Below are positions 43,813-52,753 of a stretch of DNA of 64,000 nucleotides, piece after piece. The first letter of the stretch is position 1, and every line of letters starts with the position of its first letter. The notes under the pieces are model-generated. The model ran no database searches. It was not told the DNA's origin and was given only the letters and a program-made list of their open reading frames with translations. The DNA is from Flavobacteriales bacterium UBA6693 (GTDB lineage Bacteria; Bacteroidota; Bacteroidia; Flavobacteriales; Weeksellaceae): positions 7,942 through 71,941 of the forward strand of contig DKJL01000005.1 in NCBI GenBank assembly GCA_002454815.1, written 5' to 3'. A program made the translations under genes and the position numbers.

Positions 43813-46800
43813 ATGTACTTGATATTTGACACAGAAACCACCGGTTTACCTAAAAACTTTAATGCGCCCATCACCGATTCGGACAACTGGCCGCGGATGG
43901 TCCAGATCGCCTGGCAGCTGCACGATAAGGACGGTACCCTGCTTGAAAATGAAGATTATATCATCAAACCGGAAGGCTACGATATTCCATTTTCCTCTCA
44001 GCGAATACACGGGATTTCGACCAAAATGGCGCATGATGAAGGAATGCCGCTGGACCAGGTCCTGTCGGAATTTAAGAATGCTTTACAGAAAGCGAGAGTC
44101 GTTGTAGGGCACAACATTATTTTCGATTACAATATTGTCGGTGCTGAGTTTGTCCGAAAACAGATTGCCAATCAATTACAGGAGATTCCGTATGCAGATA
44201 CTATGCAGCTGGGCACCGATTTCTGCAAACTTGGGGGCGGTAAAAGTGGTCGCTATAAGTCGCCGAAACTCGAAGAGTTGTACGAAAAACTTTACGCTGA
44301 AAAATTTGACGAAGCTCACAACGCCGCAGCGGATGTTAATGCGACTGCGCAGGTGTTTTTCGAGATGGTTCGGATCGGTGTCGTTCCACCGGAAACCATT
44401 CAGCTTGAGGCTGTGGAACTGCAAACTTTTATTACAAAACATCCACAGCCGATCGCGCCGTTCCCGATTATTATTCGCAGACAGGTGGCGGAGTCGAAAG
44501 AAAGGAGAAAAAAAGTGGCTTTCGGCAATATCGAAGATATTGAAATCGGCAGCTATTTTAATTTTCATAACCACAGTATTTACTCGTCATTGCAGGCTTC
44601 TTCGCATTTGCAGGATCTCATACGGAAAGCGCTGGAAAATGATTTTCCGGCGGTTGGAATTGTGGATCTGGGAAATATGATGGGCGCTTTCAAATTCATC
44701 GCTGATGTTGAAAAAACCAATAAAACAATTGCACAGAATTTCAATGCATACTTGGAAAGAAGGCAAAACGCGGAACTCGTTGGTAAGGTTTTCGAAGAAA
44801 ATGCACCGCGTGAAAATCCGCTGCTTCCCATTATTGGCTGTGAATTTTATCTCTCCGATCGCCCGGAGCAAAAACAGTTTACCAAAGACGATCCCGACCG
44901 CCGGACGAATATGGTGCTGCTTGCAAAAAACTTTAATGGTTACAAAAATTTAGCAAAACTGTCCAGTCTTGGATATGTCAATGGCTTCTACTTCGGTGTG
45001 CCGAGGATTTCGAAGGAAATGATTCTTGAGTACAAAGATGATCTTATCGCCGTGACAGCCGGTACGCTCGGCGACATTCCAAACACCATTTTGGAATTCG
45101 GTGAAAAGAAAGGAGAAGAAATTTTTGCCTGGTGGAAAAATGCTTTTCAGGATGATTTTTATGTTCAGTTACAAAATCACGGCATTGTAGAAGAAGATTA
45201 TCTGAACGATGTTCTATTGGGTTTTGCTGAAAAGTACGACGTAAAGATTTTAGCTCAAAATGAAACATTTTACACTGAGAAGTCGGATGCACATATTCAG
45301 GATATCCTGTTTTGTATAAAAGATGGTGAGAAACTCTCCTCACCGGTCGGTAAGGGATTTGGTAAAAGGCGGGGCCTGCCGTCGCAGGAATTTTACATTA
45401 AAAACACAGAAGAATTAAAGCAAAGTTTCCGTCAGTTTCCCGATGCTTTCGAAGCATATGATGAATTGCTGACGAAATTCGAACCTTACACACTGAGTCG
45501 TGATGTTCTCTTGCCAGAATATGAGATTCCTGGAGAATTTATTCACCCAGAAGATGAGTTGGACGGCGGCAAACGTGGTGAAAATGCTTATTTGCGTCAC
45601 CTCACTTATGAAGGTGCAGCGCAGCGTTATGGTGAACTCACTGAAGAAATCCGCGAGCGGCTCGATTTTGAACTTGAAGTTATTGCGAATACCGGTTATC
45701 CCGGCTATTTTCTTATCGTGCAGGATTTCTGCAACGAAGCGCGGAAAATGGGCGTTTGGGTAGGACCGGGCCGTGGCTCGGCTGCAGGTTCGGCGGTGGC
45801 GTACTGTACCGGAATTACGAACGTGGACCCAATTAAATATGATCTGCTTTTCGAGCGCTTTCTTAATCCAGAACGTATTTCGATGCCGGATATCGACATC
45901 GATTTTGATGATGAAGGTCGCGATAAAGTAATTAAATGGGTGGTGGAGAAATATGGAAAAAGTAACGTTGCACAGATTATTACCTACTCGGTACTTGGTG
46001 GGAAATCTGCCATTAAGGATGCCGGCCGCGTGCTGGATGTGCCGATTCCCGAAACCAATAATATTGCAAAACTCATCCCTGCCGTGCCCGGAATGAATAT
46101 CGCTAAAGCTTTTGCCAAATTTGAAAAGTTGGGCCCGGAAGATCAAATGCTTGCCCAGGAAATGAAAGATATTCTGGCGGATCCTTCTGATGATCGCTAC
46201 GATGTTTTGTCGGCCGCACAAAAGATGGAAGGCTGCATTCGTAACACCGGGATCCACGCGTGCGGGGTGATTATTACGCCTGAAGATATTTCGAATCTTG
46301 TTCCGATTACTATTGCATCAAAAGATGCGGATATTTTAGTTTCGCAGTTTGACAACTCCGTTGCTGAGAACGCCGGACTGCTGAAAATGGATTTTCTGGG
46401 ACTGCGCACACTAACCATCATTAAGCACGCAATAAAATTAATCAAAGAAAAACACGGCGTCGAAATCGATCCCGATGCGATTCCGCTGGATGATGCAAAA
46501 ACGTATCAACTTTTCAAGGAAGGTCGTACGGTTGGAATATTCCAGTATGAAAGTCCGGGTATGCAAAAATACATGCGCGAACTGAAACCCACGGAATTCG
46601 CGGATCTTATCGCGATGAATGCGCTGTACCGACCGGGACCGATAAAATACATTCCGAACTTCATCAACCGTAAAAACGGAATCGAAGATACCGTTTATGA
46701 CCTCGAAGAAACCAAAGAATATCTGCAGGAAACTTACGGTATAACCGTGTATCAGGAGCAGGTGATGTTGCTTTCTCAGAAACTGGCCAACTTTACGAAA

Positions 46801-48471
46801 GGCGAGGCCGACACGCTGCGAAAGGCAATGGGTAAAAAGCAGCGCGATGTTTTGGATAAAATGTATCCGAAATTCATCGAAGGTGGCAAAAGCAACAGCC
46901 TCGATGAGATTAAATTAAATAAAATATGGAAAGACTGGGAGGCCTTCGCAGAGTATGCTTTTAACAAAAGTCACTCCACGTGCTACGCGCTGATCGCTTA
47001 CCAAACTGCTTATCTCAAAGCTAACTATCCCGCCGAATATATGGCGAGCGTACTCTCCAATAACATCAACAATACAAAGCAAATCACGCTGTTCATGGAA
47101 GATTGCAAGAGTATTGGCGTCGACGTGCTGGGTCCGGATGTTAACGAATCGCAGTATGCATTTGCGGTAAATGAAAAGGGACAGATTCGCTTTGGTCTTG
47201 GCGCAATTAAAGGAATAGGCGAGGGCCCGAGTGAGGCGATCGTGGAAGGCCGTAAAAAAGGACGTTATATCAGTATTTATGATTTTTTTGAAAAGGTGCC
47301 GTCTTCCCAGATGAACAAACGTGTTGCGGAAAGTCTTGTGGTAGCAGGAGCTTTCGACGAAGTAGATACTTTTCACCGCGCCCAGTATTTTGATATCGAC
47401 ACTGCAGGAAAAACCAATATTGAAAAGTTGCTGCGTTATGGGCAAAGTTTCCAGGACAGTAAGAACGAAATTGAAAATTCGCTGTTTGCGGATTTCGCGG
47501 AAGAAGTAGCCATCGAACAGCCAAAATTATTGCCTGCGCCGGAATGGCAAAATATGCACAAACTCAATAAAGAAAAAGAAATTATCGGCTTCTATCTTTC
47601 TGCACATCCGTTGGACGAATACAAATATCAATTCCAGTTTTTGCAGGGCGCATTGAGTAAAAAAGAAATACTCGAGACACAGAAATACGACGAAGCAGAG
47701 GTTGACGCAGTATTGCTCACACAGGAAATTGCCGATGTTACCGATTTTGATGACGATGTGATTGATTTATCTGCCGACAGCGGACTCGACGAGGGGGATA
47801 ATGTTCTCGAAGATCAGGGGAGAAAAGTAGAGCCGCGTGGATCCTTTAATTTTCTAAATCTGGACGAGGTTGAAGCTTATAAAAATACCGTCTTCGCGCA
47901 ACCAAAAGCCGATTTGTTCAATGACGAAAAGCTTTCTTGGAAGGAGAAACAAGCGCTTAAAAACAACGCACCGGAGTATATGGTCGCCGGATTGGTAACG
48001 GAATACAGCATTCGGGATGGCCGCAACAGCGGTGAGCGCGTCGCTTTTCTCATTTTGGAAGATTACAGCGGCAGCTATTCCTTCCGGTTGGGTGACCGGG
48101 ATTATATGAAATTCCGGGACCGGCTCGATGTGCAGCGTTTTGTAGTTTTTAAAGTTAAATTTTCGCAGGCTTCTGACGGACGGGTTTTTGTTAATGTCAA
48201 CGATGTGATTGATTTGAACGAGGCGTTCGAAAAATTTGCCAAAAAATTAACTGTAGTGGTGAATATTGAAGATCTGCGCAAATCTGATATCGAATTTTTC
48301 AGGAACCAGTTTGATCAGAACCGCGGTGACCATAAACTCAATTTCTTCATCAAAAATCCCGAAGATCAGTCACAGCTGGAACTGATGAGTTTGCAGACTT
48401 CTATCAAAGTAAACGGCGACCTGCTGGAAGTTTTCAACACGATGCAGAAGTACGAAATATTTTTAAATTAG
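43813..48471 (+). CDS. dnaE: DNA polymerase III alpha with fused N-terminal 3'-5' exonuclease
   Basis: 1552 residues. Residues ~1-190 are a DnaQ/epsilon-type DEDDh exonuclease: Asp6 and Glu8 in IFDTETTGLP, GHNIIFDYNI, and HNAAADVNAT. A PHP domain follows from ~245 (FNFHNHSIYSSLQ). The polymerase core has GPGRGSAAGSAVAYCTG and the catalytic PDIDIDFDDEG with Asp693 and Asp695. The fingers include MNALYRPGPI and AFNKSHSTCYALIAYQTAY. An OB-fold region is near the end (EYMVAGLVTEYSIRDGRNSG). E. coli DnaE has 1160 residues and no exonuclease. This fused form occurs in other Flavobacteriia, where it joins synthesis and proofreading in one chain. Confidence 0.95.
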   Translation: MYLIFDTETTGLPKNFNAPITDSDNWPRMVQIAWQLHDKDGTLLENEDYIIKPEGYDIPFSSQRIHGISTKMAHDEGMPLDQVLSEFKNALQKARVVVGHNIIFDYNIVGAEFVRKQIANQLQEIPYADTMQLGTDFCKLGGGKSGRYKSPKLEELYEKLYAEKFDEAHNAAADVNATAQVFFEMVRIGVVPPETIQLEAVELQTFITKHPQPIAPFPIIIRRQVAESKERRKKVAFGNIEDIEIGSYFNFHNHSIYSSLQASSHLQDLIRKALENDFPAVGIVDLGNMMGAFKFIADVEKTNKTIAQNFNAYLERRQNAELVGKVFEENAPRENPLLPIIGCEFYLSDRPEQKQFTKDDPDRRTNMVLLAKNFNGYKNLAKLSSLGYVNGFYFGVPRISKEMILEYKDDLIAVTAGTLGDIPNTILEFGEKKGEEIFAWWKNAFQDDFYVQLQNHGIVEEDYLNDVLLGFAEKYDVKILAQNETFYTEKSDAHIQDILFCIKDGEKLSSPVGKGFGKRRGLPSQEFYIKNTEELKQSFRQFPDAFEAYDELLTKFEPYTLSRDVLLPEYEIPGEFIHPEDELDGGKRGENAYLRHLTYEGAAQRYGELTEEIRERLDFELEVIANTGYPGYFLIVQDFCNEARKMGVWVGPGRGSAAGSAVAYCTGITNVDPIKYDLLFERFLNPERISMPDIDIDFDDEGRDKVIKWVVEKYGKSNVAQIITYSVLGGKSAIKDAGRVLDVPIPETNNIAKLIPAVPGMNIAKAFAKFEKLGPEDQMLAQEMKDILADPSDDRYDVLSAAQKMEGCIRNTGIHACGVIITPEDISNLVPITIASKDADILVSQFDNSVAENAGLLKMDFLGLRTLTIIKHAIKLIKEKHGVEIDPDAIPLDDAKTYQLFKEGRTVGIFQYESPGMQKYMRELKPTEFADLIAMNALYRPGPIKYIPNFINRKNGIEDTVYDLEETKEYLQETYGITVYQEQVMLLSQKLANFTKGEADTLRKAMGKKQRDVLDKMYPKFIEGGKSNSLDEIKLNKIWKDWEAFAEYAFNKSHSTCYALIAYQTAYLKANYPAEYMASVLSNNINNTKQITLFMEDCKSIGVDVLGPDVNESQYAFAVNEKGQIRFGLGAIKGIGEGPSEAIVEGRKKGRYISIYDFFEKVPSSQMNKRVAESLVVAGAFDEVDTFHRAQYFDIDTAGKTNIEKLLRYGQSFQDSKNEIENSLFADFAEEVAIEQPKLLPAPEWQNMHKLNKEKEIIGFYLSAHPLDEYKYQFQFLQGALSKKEILETQKYDEAEVDAVLLTQEIADVTDFDDDVIDLSADSGLDEGDNVLEDQGRKVEPRGSFNFLNLDEVEAYKNTVFAQPKADLFNDEKLSWKEKQALKNNAPEYMVAGLVTEYSIRDGRNSGERVAFLILEDYSGSYSFRLGDRDYMKFRDRLDVQRFVVFKVKFSQASDGRVFVNVNDVIDLNEAFEKFAKKLTVVVNIEDLRKSDIEFFRNQFDQNRGDHKLNFFIKNPEDQSQLELMSLQTSIKVNGDLLEVFNTMQKYEIFLN

Positions 48472-48619
48472 TATCCGTTTTATCACTCTTCGTCCTGAAT
48501 AAAAAACTGTTTATTTCACCTTTTTTCTGGCGACAAAAACACTTTTTTATGGACACCTTACGTCGTTTTGCGGTGCCGATTTTGTTCTGATTTAATAAAA
48601 TTAGCTCGTTAATAAAGTG

Positions 48620-48650
48620 TTGATATGCTTACAGTTAAAAAATAATTTTG
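48620..48650 (+). promoter_or_regulatory. Promoter of the LuxR-type regulator
   Basis: TTG (48620-48622), 20 bp, TAATTTTG (48643-48650). It places the start of transcription near 48656 and supports ATG 48677 as the start codon. Confidence 0.75.
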
Positions 48651-48676
48651 TATATTCGTGTAAAACTAAAACACAC

Positions 48677-49336
48677 ATGAAAAACAAAATTATTCTCTAC
48701 GAGAATCAGAGACTGTATGCCGAAAGTATGCTGTGTCTGTTAGAGCAAAATGCTTATGCGAAAAAGTATGAAATCCAGGCCGTCACCGAACTGGAGGAAT
48801 TAGAAAAAAACATTGTTGATCCCGATTCTATCCTATTCCTTAACATCGTGGGATTTGCAACTGCGGAAGTGCCGGATTACATCGAAAAGTTTTTGCAACT
48901 CAACCGTACCCTCAGAGTAATTATCAGCTCACTTTATCCCGAACCACGCATGATTAAAAAGTTTTTTGATAAAGGCATCAAAGGATATCTTGGCAGCAAT
49001 ACCAGCAGTGAAGAATTTTTACAGGCATTGAAGGATGTTACAGCGGGCAAAGTCTATGTAAACGAAGATGCAAAAAATGCCTTGTTTAATTTTATCTGCA
49101 GTGTGGAAGATCCGTCGGTGAAGAAACCTGCTGCTCCTGAAGAACTGACTTCTCGCGAAAGAGATGTGCTGAATCTGATCTGCGACGGTCTGCGCTCGAA
49201 AGAAATTGCGGAAAAACTATTTATCAGTACGCACACCGTGGAATCGCACCGGCGTAATATGATGCTGAAGTTTAACATCAACAGCTCTAACCGGTTGGTG
49301 AAATTTGCATTCGAAAACCGCCTCGTGGAATATTAA
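48677..49336 (+). CDS. LuxR-type regulator with degenerate receiver, CsgD-like
   Basis: 219 residues from ATG 48677. The N-terminal ~125 residues have the response-regulator receiver pattern, but key residues are gone: the acidic pair is Glu9-Asn10, the phospho-acceptor position in ILFLNIV is Asn56, and the switch Lys position in GYLGSNTS is Ser. The C-terminal LuxR HTH is intact (ELTSRERDVLNLICDGL, then EIAEKLFISTHTVESHRRNM). It therefore probably acts without phosphorylation. E. coli CsgD, the curli master regulator, is also a LuxR protein with a degenerate receiver. Location beside the convergent curli operon suggests it regulates curli; orthology is not shown. Confidence 0.82.
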   Translation: MKNKIILYENQRLYAESMLCLLEQNAYAKKYEIQAVTELEELEKNIVDPDSILFLNIVGFATAEVPDYIEKFLQLNRTLRVIISSLYPEPRMIKKFFDKGIKGYLGSNTSSEEFLQALKDVTAGKVYVNEDAKNALFNFICSVEDPSVKKPAAPEELTSRERDVLNLICDGLRSKEIAEKLFISTHTVESHRRNMMLKFNINSSNRLVKFAFENRLVEY

Positions 49337-49355
49337 TAATAATTTTTCATAATAC

Positions 49356-49387
49356 AAAAAGCAGATCTGCCCGATCTGCTTTTTTTT
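49356..49387 (+). terminator. Terminator of the LuxR-type regulator gene
   Basis: AAAAAGCAGATC / GATCTGCTTTTT, 12-bp stem, 5-nt loop, T run of eight. Confidence 0.85.
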
Positions 49388-49390
49388 GGT

Positions 49391-49423
49391 AAAAAAAAGA
49401 AAGTTGAGGACATTGTCCTCAAC
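49391..49423 (-). terminator. Terminator of the curli operon
   Basis: GTTGAGGAC / GTCCTCAAC hairpin (49403-49423) with a 3-nt loop. On the minus strand it is followed by CTTTCTTTTTTTT, right after the last curli-operon gene (ends 49438). Confidence 0.8.
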
Positions 49424-49437
49424 CCCCCTTGAAAACA

Positions 49438-50931
49438 TCACTCCCAATCCGGCATTGCTGCGTCGGGGAACAAAGTTGCTCTTGAGTTATTTTCTAAAAT
49501 AACTTTTAAAATATTTTTTTGTGAAATTCCGTCGTTGCTTGTATTGACAAAAATTACTTCGGCATCGTTCGGCGAAAACCGCGGATCGAGGTCATTGGTT
49601 CCGGCTGTTTTTTTACTCAGCGACGAGAGGTCGATAGCTTGATTTGTGGTAAAGTTGTAGATAAAGATATGTGTATCCAACTGTCGGTAATCTGCATCCT
49701 CGTGCCCGGAAATGTCATGCGTGTATAACAGTAAATTGCCATCGACCGAAAAATTAAGTCCACCCACTGCGCCTGCAGTGTTGTCCAGAACAGTTTGTAT
49801 TACATTTCCTAAAAGATCAATGACGATGATTTTCGCATTATATCCATTTGCATTATTCGTTTTTAGTGCAATCTTACTACCGTCATAGCTCCAGTCGCAT
49901 TCTGAAATAAAGCTGCCGTCGGTCGTAGTATAAACCAGTTCGAGTCCGCTTCCGTCTTTATTTATACGATAAAGTCTGTTGAAATTTCCATACAGCAATT
50001 CCTTTCCGTTTTTACTCCAGGAAAAATCAAGTTCATCGTTATTAAATCCGGCGACAGGTATTGTGGTGACCTGGAAGATGGCTGAACCATCGGGTTTGGC
50101 GGTAAAGATGTGCGCATTTCCGCCGACCGTTCTGAGAAAAGCAACGAGACGCGCGTTCTGATTCATTCTCGGACGCCAGCTGTTACTTGCAGAGGTCGTG
50201 AAATTGAAATTTGCACCTGCAGCGTCACTGGAAACAATATAATAATTGGATCCCTGTTTTTTAGTGTAATGAAAACGGTTACTTGGTGTAGCAGTAGTTG
50301 TGAAGCGGTAGACAACGCTGTTTACAGGAGGATGAATTCCGTCGGACACTGCAACTTGCCAATAGTAAGTAACGCCGAATTTGAGATTTTCCAAAAAATA
50401 ATGTTTCTCCGTTAAATCCTTGATCTCTATCACTTCAGAGTCAAAATCATTTTTCACGGTAAGCGTATATTTTAATACATCGAGTGAATCCGCATCAGTT
50501 GCATTCCAGGAAAGATCCACAGCGAGCGGCTGATCAACCGCATTGTCAACCGGACTTAGGAGTGTTGGCACTGATGGTGCGCTGTTCAGCGATTCGTCAT
50601 CACTCATCTCCAAAACTACACTTACGGTTTGCTCCGCTGTCTTCAGTGTAATGCCCTGAAAAACGGTTAGATAGCCAGTGAGTTCTGCGCGGACGGAATA
50701 ATCTCCTAACGGAATATTCTCGATCACAAAGCTGCCGTCATCTTGTGTAAAAACAGTTTCCGTAGAAGGAGTGGTAAATACTTTAACATTTTTTAGCGGC
50801 TGATTTGTTCCTTTTTTTGTCACAATCCCTTTCAGAGTGCCGGTCTGCACTTTCTCTACCAAGTCTTCACTACAGGAGGAAAGCAAATAACCACCAAGAA
50901 TACAGATCAATATATATAGAAAGTTTTTCAT
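49438..50931 (-). CDS. Lipoprotein with carboxypeptidase-like, Fn3 and PD40 beta-propeller domains (curli operon)
   Basis: 497 residues from ATG 50931 (lipobox LLSSC, Cys20). In order: a CarboxypepD_reg-like domain (~30-110; GIVTKKGTNQPLKNVKVF, DDGSFVIENIPLGDYSVRAE), a fibronectin type III domain (~120-215; YTLTVKNDFDSEVIEI, TYYWQVAVSDG), and a TolB/PD40-type beta-propeller (~220-490) with repeated blades such as LDFSWSKNGKELLYGNF, CDWSYDGSKIALKTN, LNFSVDGNLLLYTHD and PRFSPNDAEVIFVNT. It starts 4 bp after csgG, so it is part of the curli operon. E. coli has no counterpart. It may bind or anchor the fibre or peptidoglycan at the outer membrane; this is inference. Confidence 0.8.
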   Translation of the reverse strand: MKNFLYILICILGGYLLSSCSEDLVEKVQTGTLKGIVTKKGTNQPLKNVKVFTTPSTETVFTQDDGSFVIENIPLGDYSVRAELTGYLTVFQGITLKTAEQTVSVVLEMSDDESLNSAPSVPTLLSPVDNAVDQPLAVDLSWNATDADSLDVLKYTLTVKNDFDSEVIEIKDLTEKHYFLENLKFGVTYYWQVAVSDGIHPPVNSVVYRFTTTATPSNRFHYTKKQGSNYYIVSSDAAGANFNFTTSASNSWRPRMNQNARLVAFLRTVGGNAHIFTAKPDGSAIFQVTTIPVAGFNNDELDFSWSKNGKELLYGNFNRLYRINKDGSGLELVYTTTDGSFISECDWSYDGSKIALKTNNANGYNAKIIVIDLLGNVIQTVLDNTAGAVGGLNFSVDGNLLLYTHDISGHEDADYRQLDTHIFIYNFTTNQAIDLSSLSKKTAGTNDLDPRFSPNDAEVIFVNTSNDGISQKNILKVILENNSRATLFPDAAMPDWE

Positions 50932-50935
50932 TTTA

Positions 50936-52312
50936 TTATTTTTTTGAATTTTTAAAGCTGATATAATAGTTGAGACCAAGCCCAACTCGGACACCCATAT
51001 CATTTCGCTTTCCGTTCACGAAATCGTCCCAGTCATCATCAAAGCCAAAATCATATTGGGTAACCGCCCGTAAGGCCAAATTTCTGGAAACCAAATATTC
51101 CAGACCGCCACCGATTTGTGCTTTGTATCTTATTTTGTCGCGTGTGAACAGTGTGCCCGCGCCAGCATAAACGAATGGTGAAAGTTTATACTTGGGTAAC
51201 GGCAAAACTTCCAGATTGACTTCCGACATCATCATTTCTTTCTTAGCGAAACCGCTGTTTTCAAAAGTTACCACGTTAACGTTGGCTTCAGCATTAAGAT
51301 AATCGGTAATAAAATATTTTACACCGACTTTTCCGCCAAGACTCATTTTAGAATCGACATAGTCGCCTTTGATTTTAAATCCTTCGGCATAACCGAAAAC
51401 CGAAACTTTTCCGCGCTGCTGATCCGGGAATTTATTACCGACCAGCCTGTTTGTGTTAGCGGTTTCTTCAGCGTTATAATTGGCAATGATTTTATCAAAA
51501 TCGTGTGGTGCAGTAACCTTCTTATCCCACAGATGATCACGGACGCCTTCTACAATAAGCGAAAGCACAGCTTTTTCTATTGCTTCGGTAACGGCCAGAT
51601 GAACCGGCTCGTTCTGCGTAATACCGATATCCGATTCCAGCAAACGTTCTGCATCGATAAACCGGAAAAAATTACCGTTGATGCTTGTCGATAAAATAGT
51701 TTTCGAAGTGTAGACCGTTTTTAAAATTTCTCCGGTAGAAGTCGATACGGCCCGAAGATAAACTGTGATGCGGTCCTGACGGTACTGTGCGCCGGCGCCA
51801 AGTCCGAAGTAGCGCGCGCCGATTCCGCCCGTCATCACATTTGTGTCATAAGATACCACGCCACCCTCCAGCAGCATTCCCGCAAAAAGTAGGGGAGGTA
51901 ATGACGATGCGTCACTTCCCGGGTCGTTGCCAGAATATTCTTTTCTGGTACTTCGGATAATCTGTCTTTCATTCAGAAGATTACCGATGTTCTCGCGCTC
52001 GATTGCCGTAAACCACTTGCTGTCTTCCAAAGCTTTTAGAAGAATTGTGGTGGTACCCTGTGGTATTGCAGTGCTCCAGTTCGCACCGTTGTCGGCTGCT
52101 TTATATTGTCCTGTTTGGTCGCGGAATTTATAGACTCCTACCACAATTTTATCTTTAGGAGCAGGAAGATTCCGAATCGCGGGCGTGTAGCTCGTATTTT
52201 CACCTAAAGTGGATTTTTCATTTCCCGTAGGTAAGTTAAATAGTGTGCAATTGTGGAGGACTGATAGGGCAATAAGCAGAATTATTTGTTTTGTATAAGT
52301 GTATGTTTTCAT
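50936..52312 (-). CDS. csgG: Curli secretion channel CsgG with C-terminal beta-barrel-like extension
   Basis: 458 residues. Residues ~22-285 align well with E. coli CsgG (277 residues): LPAPKDKIVVGVYKFRDQTGQYK, NWSTAIPQGTTTILLKALEDS, WFTAIERENIGNLLNERQIIR, GGIGARYFGLGAGAQYRQD, STGEILKTVYTSKTILS, NEPVHLAVTEAIE. CsgG forms the nonameric outer membrane pore for curlin. In the constriction loop Asn78 is kept, the Phe is Trp79, and the Tyr has no obvious equivalent. The lipobox-like LHNC (Cys22) is non-standard. Residues ~302-454, absent from E. coli, look like an OmpA/OmpW-type barrel (MSLGGKVGVKYFITDYLNAE, SPFVYAGAGTLF, GVRVGLGLNYYISF). Confidence 0.93.
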   Translation of the reverse strand: MKTYTYTKQIILLIALSVLHNCTLFNLPTGNEKSTLGENTSYTPAIRNLPAPKDKIVVGVYKFRDQTGQYKAADNGANWSTAIPQGTTTILLKALEDSKWFTAIERENIGNLLNERQIIRSTRKEYSGNDPGSDASSLPPLLFAGMLLEGGVVSYDTNVMTGGIGARYFGLGAGAQYRQDRITVYLRAVSTSTGEILKTVYTSKTILSTSINGNFFRFIDAERLLESDIGITQNEPVHLAVTEAIEKAVLSLIVEGVRDHLWDKKVTAPHDFDKIIANYNAEETANTNRLVGNKFPDQQRGKVSVFGYAEGFKIKGDYVDSKMSLGGKVGVKYFITDYLNAEANVNVVTFENSGFAKKEMMMSEVNLEVLPLPKYKLSPFVYAGAGTLFTRDKIRYKAQIGGGLEYLVSRNLALRAVTQYDFGFDDDWDDFVNGKRNDMGVRVGLGLNYYISFKNSKK

Positions 52313-52334
52313 GGGATGTTTTCAAAGGATTTTG

Positions 52335-52748
52335 TTAACCGCCTCCCGGTATGACAATCTGTGACTGTTCGCCGGTGCTGGTATTTAAAATTGAGATCAG
52401 TAAACCTTGGCCGGTCTGTAGAACCTCCAGATATATAGATCCAAAGACATAAGTGCCAGGCTTAAGATCGCCGTCACCAAACTGGTCGCCAAATAATTTT
52501 CGGGAAAGTTCACTGAGAATCTGTCTGTTCAAACTGTCTGTGAAACTGCTTAAAGAATTAAGATCCCGCAGGTTCAGCCCCTTTTTATCCTGATCATCAA
52601 ATTGATTCTGGCTGCTGGCGGAACTCATTAACCACTGATAATTAAATGTATCGCCGCCAAAAGCAGGATTTATCGGTTTGTAGACCAATTGCTGCGCACC
52701 GGCGAACGAAAATCCGCACAGTGCAGCGAGTATAAGTAAATTTTTCAT
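52335..52748 (-). CDS. csgF: Curli assembly factor CsgF
   Basis: 137 residues with a signal peptide (MKNLLILAALCGFSFAGAQ). The mature N-terminus QLVYKPINPAFGGDTFNYQWLMSSASSQN matches the CsgF segment that inserts into the CsgG pore (E. coli: FRNPNFGG...LLNSAQAQN). The rest (SFTDSLNRQILSELSRKLFG ... GTYVFGSIYLEVLQ ... NTSTGEQSQIVIPGG) follows the CsgF pattern to the end. It caps CsgG and passes curlin to the nucleator at the surface. It lies between csgG (22 bp) and the csgE gene (5 bp). Confidence 0.93.
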   Translation of the reverse strand: MKNLLILAALCGFSFAGAQQLVYKPINPAFGGDTFNYQWLMSSASSQNQFDDQDKKGLNLRDLNSLSSFTDSLNRQILSELSRKLFGDQFGDGDLKPGTYVFGSIYLEVLQTGQGLLISILNTSTGEQSQIVIPGGG

Positions 52749-52753
52749 GAAAC

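Noticed and set aside
45415..46257. 280-codon open frame on the minus strand
   Set aside because: It is entirely antisense to the polymerase core of dnaE and is a codon-bias shadow.
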